From Atopococcus tabaci (lineage in GTDB: Bacteria; Bacillota; Bacilli; Lactobacillales; Carnobacteriaceae_A): DNA of 41,297 nucleotides. Below the pieces are notes generated by a model. That model was not told the origin of the DNA, searched no databases, and saw only the letters and a program-made list of their open reading frames with translations. Shown here in pieces: positions 1 through 7,845 of this stretch (its first letter is position 1; each line of letters begins with the position of its first letter). The DNA lies in the NCBI GenBank assembly GCA_030535975.1, contig JAUNQW010000012.1, forward strand, positions 1-41,297. Reading direction: 5' to 3'. A program made the position numbers and the translations under genes.

Positions 1-1
1 T

Positions 2-514
2 GAAAAGAGTCGGAAAGGCCTTGAAAACTCAGTAGTTCCTGGGCGGATGGAAACCTACCTTCTCGATAAAGGGACGGTTGTTATTATAGATTTTGCTCAC
101 AATTATGCCAGTCTACAAGCCGTTTTAACATATGTTAATGAAAATTATCCTGATTATACATCTACCGTGGTCGTCGGCAGTCAGAGTCACCGGAGTGAAT
201 TGAGATGGTCCGGGATCGCCCGGGCCCTGTCTCAATATGGAGATAAGGTTTATCTAACAGCAGATGATCCCGGCTTCATGCATCCTGATGAAATTTCTCA
301 AGAAATCTCTAAAGAAATTACATCGGACATCAATATTTATTTTGTTCCCGATCGAGAGGAAGCCGTTCGCTCAGCTCTACAGGCAGCTGAAGCTAAAGAA
401 GTTGTTATTCTGGCAGGCAAGGGGAGAGAGACCTCTCAATTCGTTAATGGAAAAAATGAAGCTTATATCGGCGATTACCAAATCTTAAAGGATTATAAAA
501 AAAATAATCAATAA
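2..514 (+). CDS. murE: MurE-type UDP-N-acetylmuramoyl-tripeptide synthetase, 3' part only
   Basis: The reading frame is open from base 2, so the gene begins outside the window; only the C-terminal ~170 residues are present. The frame shows the Mur-ligase C-terminal pattern: VPGRME, then IIDFAHNYASL (family form VDYAHTPDSL), a TADDPG stretch and AGKGRET (family AGKGHE). MurE adds the third amino acid to UDP-MurNAc-dipeptide in the cytoplasm during peptidoglycan synthesis. The usual diaminopimelate-binding DNPR is replaced by DDPG, closer to the DDPN of lysine-adding enzymes, so L-lysine is the likelier substrate (inference). The first internal ATG (base 47) is not the start. The protein is divergent around SHRSELRWSG, where typical MurE has a GDRDxxKRP-like loop, so a paralogue with another substrate is possible. 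Confidence 0.8.
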   Translation, partial: EKSRKGLENSVVPGRMETYLLDKGTVVIIDFAHNYASLQAVLTYVNENYPDYTSTVVVGSQSHRSELRWSGIARALSQYGDKVYLTADDPGFMHPDEISQEISKEITSDINIYFVPDREEAVRSALQAAEAKEVVILAGKGRETSQFVNGKNEAYIGDYQILKDYKKNNQ

Positions 515-570
515 TCAGATATTTTTTTGAAATACTTGCTATCATAAAACATAAGAGAGGAGAAAGAAAA

Positions 571-1110
571 TTGAATGATGAAAAACAAAAATTCAGTATA
601 AATTCTTTCCTTTTAGGAATCCTTTTCATCCTTGGTTCTTATTTTGCATTTACAAATCCTATTGAAACCTTCGAAACTTTTGCCTTGTTTTTTTCTGTTG
701 TTATCATTCTTTACGGCATTTACCAAATCATTAATTTTTTCCGTTTAAGAAAATTAGCAGAGAACAGATCAATCCTATGGATGAACTTAGTGGCTGGGAC
801 TTTTGCAATCATTCTTGGTGTTTATTTTCTTATTAATCCGAATGTAGGAACAAGCATACTGACTGTTCTCTTTGCTGTCTGGTTCCTATTAATATTTGTA
901 CAAGCAAGCTTTCGTCTTCGTTTATTAGGCGGACTGCATCCCGTACTCTTTTGGATCTCACTCGCTTTGAATATTTTAGGGATTATTTTAGGAATTCTAC
1001 TTCTGCTCCATCCTGTCTTTGCTTTTCTAACAGTCACAACCCTGCTGGCTCTAGGCTTGCTTTTGGCCGGAATCAGCCTAATTATCGGCAGCTTCATACA
1101 TCCTAAATAA
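571..1110 (+). CDS. HdeD/DUF308-like small membrane protein
   Basis: A 179-residue, very hydrophobic protein with about six predicted membrane helices separated by short loops (FLLGILFILGSYFAF, FALFFSVVIILYGIYQ, LVAGTFAIILGVYFLI and so on). The spacing and the repeated two-helix pattern match the HdeD/DUF308 family of membrane proteins, whose biochemical role in Gram-positives is unknown. The start is a TTG preceded by a GAGAGGAGAAAG ribosome-binding site about 5 bases upstream; no ATG in frame fits better. It lies 56 bases after the murE-type gene and may be read through from it, but GCTATC-containing intergenic sequence separates them. It ends at a strong bidirectional terminator. Confidence 0.7.
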   Translation: MNDEKQKFSINSFLLGILFILGSYFAFTNPIETFETFALFFSVVIILYGIYQIINFFRLRKLAENRSILWMNLVAGTFAIILGVYFLINPNVGTSILTVLFAVWFLLIFVQASFRLRLLGGLHPVLFWISLALNILGIILGILLLLHPVFAFLTVTTLLALGLLLAGISLIIGSFIHPK

Positions 1111-1114
1111 TATT

Positions 1115-1158
1115 AAAAACCGATAACAGATTACTATTCACCTGTTATCGGTTTTTTT
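1115..1158. terminator. Bidirectional intrinsic terminator
   Basis: Arms ACCGATAACAG and CTGTTATCGGT flank a short loop, with an A-run on the left and a T-run on the right. It can therefore stop both the plus-strand membrane-protein gene and the minus-strand guanylate-kinase-like gene, which converge here. Confidence 0.9.
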
Positions 1159-1160
1159 GC

Positions 1161-1706
1161 TTATTTATTCTTATCTATAAAATCTAAAATCTGTTGAACG
1201 GTCTGATCCAAATCATTATTTTCTATAACAAAATCGGCATCTTCCGGTCTTGCTTCTTCATTAGTCATGTGGCGGTAAATTACTCTTTCTTCAATAGCCT
1301 CTTGACAATCTCCCCGCATCTTCATCCGCCGGATCATTTCTTCTTCACTGATGATAAAAAAGATAACCAGACATTGATCTGGGTACTCAGTCTTCATAGC
1401 TTTAGCTCCATTTTTATCCATAGCTAAATGCACAAGTTCGTGTTTATCTAAAGCAGACTTAATTTCTTTTAAGCTTAAACCGTAATGATATCCATTATAA
1501 CAAGTTACTTCTAAAAAATGATGCGGATCCAAATCAGCTTTACCAATGAAATAGTAATCTATACCCTCGACTTCATCCTCTCGAGGGGGCCGTGTAGTTG
1601 TTGTAACGAGCTTTACAATACCGTGTTTAGTGAGCTCATTGCCAACAGTCGTTTTTCCGCTTCCACTGGCACCTACCAATACGATAATTTTTTTATTGCG
1701 AGCCAT
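1161..1706 (-). CDS. Guanylate kinase-like protein
   Basis: A 181-residue P-loop protein. GASGSGKT (residues 12-19) is the Walker A motif; TTTTRPPREDEVEGIDYYFI matches the GMP-binding TTRxPRxGExxGxDYxF segment of guanylate kinases, and RMKMRG plus the Arg-rich stretch after it match the lid. Guanylate kinase converts GMP and ATP to GDP and ADP. It is monocistronic and far from the rpoZ/priA neighbourhood where gmk usually sits, and the usual LEID before the Gly/Ala turn reads HLAMDKNGA, so it may be a second, specialised paralogue rather than the housekeeping enzyme. ATG start; weak purine-rich site upstream. Confidence 0.75.
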   Translation of the reverse strand: MARNKKIIVLVGASGSGKTTVGNELTKHGIVKLVTTTTRPPREDEVEGIDYYFIGKADLDPHHFLEVTCYNGYHYGLSLKEIKSALDKHELVHLAMDKNGAKAMKTEYPDQCLVIFFIISEEEMIRRMKMRGDCQEAIEERVIYRHMTNEEARPEDADFVIENNDLDQTVQQILDFIDKNK

Positions 1707-1788
1707 AAAGAATCTCCCCCGAATAATCTTTCCTGTATTTTAACATACGCTTAATTTATTTTGTTCAGGAGTATCTTTCTATTACTGA

Positions 1789-3246
1789 TTAATAGGACAT
1801 TTTGTTCTCAAGATGATTCAATACTTTCGTTAGTGTAAAGGTTAAAATAAAGTATAAAATCATGGAGATAAAGAGAGGTAAAATACCTTTATAAGATTGG
1901 GTTTGAACAATACCTGTCTGATAAGTTAACTCAGCTACTCCAATGGTAGAAATAATAGAAGACTCTTTAATGATAGTAACAAACTCATTTCCCAAGGCCG
2001 GCCAAATATTTTTTAAGGCTTGAGGAAAAACAATATGACGCATAGTTTTAATATAAGAAAGACCTAAACTTCTTGATGCTTCTGATTGACCGACAGGGAT
2101 AGAACTCAGCCCAGAACGGATAATTTCTGCTACATAGGCACCGCTATTTAAAGAGATAGCAATAATACCTGCAGCAATAGCCTGGATATTTACCAGCATA
2201 CCGAGACCGAAGTAGATAAACATCACCTGGATAAGCAGGGGTGTCCCACGAACAAATTCAATATAAGCAGTCGCTAAAGTACTTAAAACCGCCTGATCAG
2301 ATAAACGCATCAGAGCCAGGAGGACTCCCAAGATAACTCCGAAGAAAACTCCAATCACCGACACCAGGATGGTTGTCTTGGTCCCCTCCCAAAACAAAGG
2401 CCAATACTGACTGAGGAAGCTGCCACTCTCTTCATCGTCTTCACTTAATTCAACATAAGGTGAAACTTCTTGTAACCATGTTTCTAATTGATCATCAGCA
2501 TGGACTTCGTCGATAACTCCATCAGCAAGCTCTACCAGATCGTCTGAGCCCAGAGGAAAGGCTACCGCATTTCCTTCCACTTCTCCACCTTCAAAATCAC
2601 CTTCATAAATATATAAATCCCCGCGATTTTCTTGATAGATTTGAGCTGTGGAATTTGTCAATATCATCGCTTCAATTTTTTCTGTCTGCAAAGCAATTAC
2701 CAATTGGTTAATATCGCCGAGAAAATAAGTCTCTGCCCCCTCAACCTGTTCGGCAAAGTCAGCTTGAATAGAGCCTGTTTGAGCTCCCACAGTGTGACCG
2801 GCTAAAGATTCTTGATTTCCATAAAGATCACGATTTTTATCTAAGATTACAATCGAAGGTTTATCTTCATAATAAATCTTTGAAAAACTAACGCTCTTTT
2901 CCCTTTCAGGCGTTGGACTTAATCCCGCAATTACCATATCAACTGTACCCGCTTCTAAAGCAGGGAGTAAGGCATCAAAACCTAAATCCTCAATTTGCAG
3001 ATTCACACCTAATTCATCTGCGATAGCCTCTGCCAATGAAATATCCATTCCGATAATTTCATCTTTACCATCAATCGTGGCATGAAACTCATAGGGTGGA
3101 TAATCTGCACTCGTTCCAAGAATTAAAGTCCCTTTATCCTGTATATCTTCTACTGTCTGAGCAGCTCCTACCTCTTGCGGTAAGCCTAAATAAGTTATTA
3201 TTAAAACAACAATCAGACTAAGTACTGCCATTGCTTTCTTAAACAT
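1789..3246 (-). CDS. Amino-acid ABC transporter, substrate-binding protein fused to permease (GlnP type)
   Basis: A 485-residue fusion. Residues 1-29 form a signal segment; about 35-265 form a type-2 periplasmic-binding fold of the polar-amino-acid family (GTSADYPPYEFH, AGLSPTPEREKSVSFS); about 280-480 are membrane helices with the permease EAA loop (SEASRSLGLSYIKTMRHIVFPQALKNIWP is read there). The protein would bind and import a polar amino acid across the membrane together with an ATPase encoded elsewhere, since none is in the window. It has its own TATAAT promoter and an ArgR-like site, and lies downstream of the argG terminator. Substrate is unproved; the arginine context suggests arginine, citrulline or glutamine. 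Confidence 0.88.
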   Translation of the reverse strand: MFKKAMAVLSLIVVLIITYLGLPQEVGAAQTVEDIQDKGTLILGTSADYPPYEFHATIDGKDEIIGMDISLAEAIADELGVNLQIEDLGFDALLPALEAGTVDMVIAGLSPTPEREKSVSFSKIYYEDKPSIVILDKNRDLYGNQESLAGHTVGAQTGSIQADFAEQVEGAETYFLGDINQLVIALQTEKIEAMILTNSTAQIYQENRGDLYIYEGDFEGGEVEGNAVAFPLGSDDLVELADGVIDEVHADDQLETWLQEVSPYVELSEDDEESGSFLSQYWPLFWEGTKTTILVSVIGVFFGVILGVLLALMRLSDQAVLSTLATAYIEFVRGTPLLIQVMFIYFGLGMLVNIQAIAAGIIAISLNSGAYVAEIIRSGLSSIPVGQSEASRSLGLSYIKTMRHIVFPQALKNIWPALGNEFVTIIKESSIISTIGVAELTYQTGIVQTQSYKGILPLFISMILYFILTFTLTKVLNHLENKMSY

Positions 3247-3282
3247 CTATTTTCCCCCGTTTTCCATTTTCGAATACACTCG

Positions 3283-3311
3283 ATTATACATTTGAAAGAG
3301 TTTTTATTCAA
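3283..3311 (-). promoter_or_regulatory. Promoter of the downstream fusion transporter
   Basis: On the minus strand TTGAAT (3306-3311) and TATAAT (3283-3288) are separated by exactly 17 bases, 37 bases before the ATG. This is a good housekeeping-sigma promoter and shows that the transporter is not only expressed from the argG operon. Confidence 0.75.
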
Positions 3312-3312
3312 G
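3295..3312 (-). promoter_or_regulatory. Candidate ArgR/AhrC operator (ARG box)
   Basis: The minus-strand 18-mer CTTGAATAAAAACTCTTT overlaps the -35 box. It matches the Bacillus ARG-box pattern (CATGAATAAAAATTCAAG) at 13 of 18 positions and the site before the argH operon (7673-7690) at 15 of 18. Placement over -35 would give repression. The identity of the regulator is inferred. Confidence 0.5.
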
Positions 3313-3373
3313 CTTCTTTCTGCTCCTTACTTTCTTCTTATTTTTTCCACAACCTATTCAACTCTTTAAATAA

Positions 3374-3400
3374 TAAAAACAGGTTCAAGAACCTGTTTTT
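3374..3400 (-). terminator. argG terminator
   Basis: Perfect arms AAAAACAGGTTC and GAACCTGTTTTT around a two-base centre, 63 bases past the argG stop. It also carries an A-run and a T-run in both directions, and it separates the argH-argG operon from the next transporter gene. Confidence 0.85.
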
Positions 3401-3462
3401 AACTAGACTCAACTTGTACCAACTTCACTTCAACAGACTAAACATCAGACTTATACCGAATA

Positions 3463-4692
3463 TTATTTTTCTTCTTTCCATGATTGTTCAGCAATCACAC
3501 GAGTTGTTTGACCTAGACCAAATAATTTAATGAAACCTTCAGCATCATTTTGCTCATAGATATCATCTTCTTCAAAGGACGCTAACTCTTCACTGTATAA
3601 AGTATAAGGACTTGTTACAGAAACATCGATGATATTTCCTTTATAAAGTTCCATCTCAACTGTTCCTGTTACATTTTCTTGTGTATAATCTACAAAAGCT
3701 TGTAAAGATTTACGTAAAGGCGAGTACCACAAGCCGTTATATACTAATTCTCCATATTTGATAGCTACATGCTGCTTAAAGTGGAAAGTATCACGGTCAA
3801 TGGTCATTTCCTCTAATTTATTGTGGGCATGGTACAAGACTTCTCCACCTGGCGTTTCATAAACTCCACGTGATTTCATACCCACGAGACGGTTTTCTAC
3901 AATGTCTAATAAACCAACAGCATTTTCTCCACCAATTTTATTTAATTTTTGCATCAATGGAATCGGATCTAGTTTTTCGCCATCCACTGCCGTGGGTATA
4001 CCTTTTTCAAAGCTTACACTCACTTTGGTTTCGGTGTCCGGTGCTTTTTGAGGTGCCACAGATACTGATAATAAATTATCATAGTCTGGCTTATTAGTAG
4101 GATCTTCTAAGTCTAATCCTTCATGTGAAATGTGGAAGAGGTTCTCGTCTTCTGAATAACCTTCTTCACGTGTAAATTTTAATGGAATGCCATGGGATTC
4201 AGCATATTGAAACTCATCTTCACGTGATTTTAAGTCCCATTCACGCCACGGAGCGATAATAGTAATATTAGGATCAAATTCACGAATTCCCAACTCAAAA
4301 CGAACCTGGTCGTTTCCTTTTCCTGTACATCCATGGGCAATCGCATCACAGCCTTCTTCATGTGCAATCTCAACCATTCGTTTACTCATCAGCGGACGAG
4401 CATAGGCAGTCCCCATTAAGTAGTTCCCATCATATTTAGCGTTCGCTTTCAGCGCCTGCCAAACGAAATCTGTTAGGAATTCTTCACGCAGGTCCTCAAC
4501 ATATAATTTAGCTGCTCCAGATTTTAAGGCTTTGTCTTCTAAAGCATCAAAGTCTTCATCTTGCCCCACGTCAGCATTCATCGCAATAATTTCCGGATTA
4601 TTATAATTGGCTTTCAACCAATGCACAATAACCGATGTATCCAAACCACCTGAATAAGCAACTAATATTTTTTTAACATCTTTTTTAGCCAT
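3463..4692 (-). CDS. argG: Argininosuccinate synthase
   Basis: 409 residues, the normal family length. The PP-loop motif VAYSGGLDTS (residues 11-20) binds ATP; GCTGKGNDQVRFE and the PDYDNLLSVSVAPQKAPD segment are typical of the family. The enzyme joins citrulline and aspartate using ATP to make argininosuccinate in the cytoplasm. It starts 15 bases after argH in the same operon, with a GGAGGATAT-type ribosome-binding site. The order argH-argG is the reverse of the common argGH order. No argA-F or carbamoyl-phosphate genes are in the window, so this piece alone handles citrulline to arginine. Confidence 0.98.
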   Translation of the reverse strand: MAKKDVKKILVAYSGGLDTSVIVHWLKANYNNPEIIAMNADVGQDEDFDALEDKALKSGAAKLYVEDLREEFLTDFVWQALKANAKYDGNYLMGTAYARPLMSKRMVEIAHEEGCDAIAHGCTGKGNDQVRFELGIREFDPNITIIAPWREWDLKSREDEFQYAESHGIPLKFTREEGYSEDENLFHISHEGLDLEDPTNKPDYDNLLSVSVAPQKAPDTETKVSVSFEKGIPTAVDGEKLDPIPLMQKLNKIGGENAVGLLDIVENRLVGMKSRGVYETPGGEVLYHAHNKLEEMTIDRDTFHFKQHVAIKYGELVYNGLWYSPLRKSLQAFVDYTQENVTGTVEMELYKGNIIDVSVTSPYTLYSEELASFEEDDIYEQNDAEGFIKLFGLGQTTRVIAEQSWKEEK

Positions 4693-4707
4693 GAATATAT
4701 CCTCCTA

Positions 4708-6084
4708 TTAATCGTTTAACTTATTTTCCATCCACTCAATATGTTCTTTTACTCTCTCTGGTGCAGGTCCCCCAGCCACTTTTCGGTTGAAGGTCACTGT
4801 CTGCAGATCAATCGCTTCAAATATATCACTTTCAAAAGCATCGTGGAACTCCTGATATGCTTCTAAAGGCATACTTTCTAAAGTATAGTCCTTTTCCAGG
4901 CAATATTGAATAATATCCCCTGTTATACGATAGGCATCTCTAAAAGGAATGCCCTTGGCTGCCAGATAATCGGCACAATCGGTCGCATTAATAAAACCTT
5001 CAGCCGTGGCAGCATACATCTTATCTTCATGAATGATTGTTTCTTCCAGCATGTCCGGTAATAATGCCAGCATTTGCTGCATGGTATCGATCGAGTCAAA
5101 TAAGAGTTCTTTTTCCTCCTGCATATCCTTGTCATATGCCAAAGGCAGGCCTTTCATGACAGTCAGAATAGCCATCAAATTACCATATACTCGTCCTGAT
5201 TTCCCACGTAATAACTCATGCATGTCTGCATTTTTCTTCTGCGGCATAATGCTTGACCCTGTAGAAAAAGTATCTTTCAAGGAAATGAACTTAAATTCTT
5301 GACTCGACCATATGATAGTTTCTTCGGCATAGCGGCTCAAATGCATGCTTAGTATAGATAAGTCTGAAGCTAATTCAATCGAATAATCACGGTCAGATAC
5401 AGCATCCAGGCTGTTATGAGCATAATCCGTAAATCCTAACAGTTCTGTTGTATACTCACGGTCGAGCGGGAAAGTAGAAGTTGCCAGAGCGCCTGCACCT
5501 AGAGGGTTTGTTTCTAAGATGCGCTTTTTCGTATCTTCTAAGCGTGTCATATCCCGATATAACATTTCTGCATAAGCCATGCAGTAATGAGCATAGGTGA
5601 TGGGCTGCGCACGTTGTAAATGGGTATACCCCGGCATAATCGTTTCGGTGTAATCTTCAGCTTTCTTACAAAAAGCAGCGATGCCGTCTTTTAGTAATAA
5701 AATTAATTCATCAATCTCATTTTTACTATATATTTTTAAGTCTACGGCTACTTGATCATTTCTGCTGCGGCCGGTATGAACTTTTTTACCTATATCTCCC
5801 AGCCGGCGGGTTAATTCTGCCTCTGTAAAACTATGGATGTCTTCTTCCGACATATCAATCACTAATTCACCCGTTTGGTAATCTTCTTTCATTTGAAGAA
5901 GTTCTGAAGCTATCTTGTCAGCCTCTTCTTCAGGAATAATTCCTTGTTTACCCAACATCTTGGCATGGGCATAAGAACCTTCTAAATCTGCTTCAAACAA
6001 CCGTTGATCGACTTGAATCGATTGGTTAAATGAATACGCCAGCTCAGACAAGCTATCATGAAATTTATTAGACCAAATTGCCAT
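4708..6084 (-). CDS. argH: Argininosuccinate lyase
   Basis: 458 residues, full length. The fumarase/aspartase superfamily signature GSSIMPQKKN is at 276-285, TGRSRND at 104-110 and the conserved YTHLQ histidine at 155. The enzyme cleaves argininosuccinate to arginine and fumarate. It lies between the fusion transporter (21-base gap) and argG (15-base gap), so the three are one transcription unit. A GGAGGAAT ribosome-binding site precedes the ATG. Confidence 0.98.
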   Translation of the reverse strand: MAIWSNKFHDSLSELAYSFNQSIQVDQRLFEADLEGSYAHAKMLGKQGIIPEEEADKIASELLQMKEDYQTGELVIDMSEEDIHSFTEAELTRRLGDIGKKVHTGRSRNDQVAVDLKIYSKNEIDELILLLKDGIAAFCKKAEDYTETIMPGYTHLQRAQPITYAHYCMAYAEMLYRDMTRLEDTKKRILETNPLGAGALATSTFPLDREYTTELLGFTDYAHNSLDAVSDRDYSIELASDLSILSMHLSRYAEETIIWSSQEFKFISLKDTFSTGSSIMPQKKNADMHELLRGKSGRVYGNLMAILTVMKGLPLAYDKDMQEEKELLFDSIDTMQQMLALLPDMLEETIIHEDKMYAATAEGFINATDCADYLAAKGIPFRDAYRITGDIIQYCLEKDYTLESMPLEAYQEFHDAFESDIFEAIDLQTVTFNRKVAGGPAPERVKEHIEWMENKLND

Positions 6085-6105
6085 TCCTATTCCTCCTTAT
6101 TAACT

Positions 6106-7629
6106 TTATACGTATTTTTTACTCATACGTTTCTCATACCAATTAAGTAACTGAGTTAAGCTGTAAGTCAGTATTAAATATAAAACCATTGAAATGATTA
6201 GAGGCTCTACTCCTCTATAACTTAAGCTTGTAACATTTCGTGTTTGGAAAGTTAATTCTGCAACTCCAATCGTTGATACGATGGAAGATTCTTTAATTAA
6301 AGTAACAAATTCATTTCCCAGCGAAGGCCAGATGGAGCGCAGGGACTGAGGGAATACAACCTGCCTCATCGTTGTTTTATAATCCAAGCCTAATGCCCGA
6401 GCAGCTTCACTCTGGCCCTTATCCACTGCATTAATTCCTCCACGAATGATTTCACAAATATAGGCGGTGGAGTTCAAGGAAACGGCCACCAGACCAGAAG
6501 TCAGGGTTGACCAGCCAAATATCGATCCTAAACCGATGAAAACAAAAAGCACTTGAATCATGAGGGGTGTTCCACGGACAATCTCAATATATAAGCGGGA
6601 TAATATTTCTAAAATTCTCACACCCGATAAACGCATCAAAGCCAGGATTGATCCTAAAATTGTTCCTACGATGATAGATACAAATGAAATTAATAAAGTT
6701 GTCTTAATCCCATCCCAGAAATACGGCCAATATCTTAGCCAGCTTTCTTGTTGACTGTCGCCAATAACACCATAAGCATCCTCTAACCACTCTTCGTATT
6801 GACCTGTGGCATTCACCTCATTCACAGTAGCATTAATCGCTTCTTGTAAGGCAGGTTGATTCTCAGGAAGACCAATCGCTTTACCAGCTGAATCTGCTTC
6901 TATACCTGAATCAATTACTGTTAAATTTTCATTTTCTGCTGCGAATGCATTAGCTACTGAATCGTCTAAGAGTACCGCATCCACTTGCGAGGCTTGTAAA
7001 GCAGAGATAACATCTCCTGACTTCCGCATCACTACGATGTCTGCCTCTTCAGGAAAATTTTGACGGATTAATGTTTCTTGCAGAGTGTTTTCTTGAACAC
7101 CGATAACACCCTCTCCATCGATAATATCTTGATAACTTGAATACATACCTTCATCTTCTACTCTAATGGCAAATGACTGAGTGTCTTGGTGGTAAATTTC
7201 AGAGAAATCAATCGTTTCATCTCGTTCTTCTGTATAGGTCATTCCCGAAATAATAATATCAATATTTCCAGCTTCCATAGCAGTGATTAAATTGGGAAAT
7301 TCCATATCTATCAATTCCAGCTCAACATCCAAATCATCTGCTAAACGTTGACCTAAGAAAACATCTGAGCCGGTGATAACATTTTCACCATTCTCATTTA
7401 CGATAAATTCAAATGGTGCATATCCGGAGGCCACACCCATACGAAGGCTTCCACGATCTTGAATTGTTTCTAATAAATCTCCTTCAGTAACAGATTCTAG
7501 GGAACTTGTTTCTTCCTCTTCTTGGTCTTGGGCTGAAACTGTCAAAGTAGAAATCGGCGACAGCAAACTGGTTATCAGTAGAAATGTTACGGTTATATAT
7601 CTAAAAATTAAATGAATTGCTTTGTGCAT
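6106..7629 (-). CDS. Amino-acid ABC transporter, substrate-binding protein fused to permease (GlnP type), first gene of the arg operon
   Basis: 507 residues with the same architecture as the fusion at 1789-3246: signal segment (about 1-33), acidic linker, binding domain about 55-285 (GVASGYAPFEFIV, SGMTYTEERDETIDFS), then permease helices about 295-500 with EAA loop (SEAARALGLDYKTTMRQVVFPQSL). It is the promoter-proximal gene of a transporter-argH-argG operon. Co-transcription with only the last two steps of arginine synthesis suggests it feeds that pathway with citrulline, or imports arginine itself; the substrate cannot be read from sequence. An ATP-binding subunit is not encoded nearby. 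ATG start with GGAAGGAAG upstream. Confidence 0.88.
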   Translation of the reverse strand: MHKAIHLIFRYITVTFLLITSLLSPISTLTVSAQDQEEEETSSLESVTEGDLLETIQDRGSLRMGVASGYAPFEFIVNENGENVITGSDVFLGQRLADDLDVELELIDMEFPNLITAMEAGNIDIIISGMTYTEERDETIDFSEIYHQDTQSFAIRVEDEGMYSSYQDIIDGEGVIGVQENTLQETLIRQNFPEEADIVVMRKSGDVISALQASQVDAVLLDDSVANAFAAENENLTVIDSGIEADSAGKAIGLPENQPALQEAINATVNEVNATGQYEEWLEDAYGVIGDSQQESWLRYWPYFWDGIKTTLLISFVSIIVGTILGSILALMRLSGVRILEILSRLYIEIVRGTPLMIQVLFVFIGLGSIFGWSTLTSGLVAVSLNSTAYICEIIRGGINAVDKGQSEAARALGLDYKTTMRQVVFPQSLRSIWPSLGNEFVTLIKESSIVSTIGVAELTFQTRNVTSLSYRGVEPLIISMVLYLILTYSLTQLLNWYEKRMSKKYV

Positions 7630-7660
7630 GACGAACTTCCTTCCCTAAATGATTACAAGG

Positions 7661-7689
7661 ATTATACTAAAAAAAGGATTTTTATACAA
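7661..7689 (-). promoter_or_regulatory. Promoter of the transporter-argH-argG operon
   Basis: On the minus strand TTGTAT (7684-7689) and TATAAT (7661-7666) are spaced by exactly 17 bases, 32 bases upstream of the start codon. It is similar in layout to the promoter at 3283-3311. Confidence 0.75.
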
Positions 7690-7690
7690 G
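7673..7690 (-). promoter_or_regulatory. Candidate ArgR/AhrC operator (ARG box)
   Basis: The minus-strand 18-mer CTTGTATAAAAATCCTTT overlaps the -35 box and matches the site at 3295-3312 at 15 of 18 positions. A second, weaker copy in the opposite orientation lies at 7704-7721 (plus-strand ATTGTATAAAAAAAGATT), so a pair of operators is possible, as ArgR hexamers often use tandem boxes. Confidence 0.5.
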
Positions 7691-7845
7691 TACAATCTCA
7701 ATTATTGTATAAAAAAAGATTTTCCTCCTTGAACTATATATTTTTTATCTCTTTCTTTTTTATTTTTACTTCCTTTTTATTTTTCTTAATCGTATACTTT
7801 AGAGGGTGATGATTATTTTACTATATATATTAAGGAAGGTTACAT

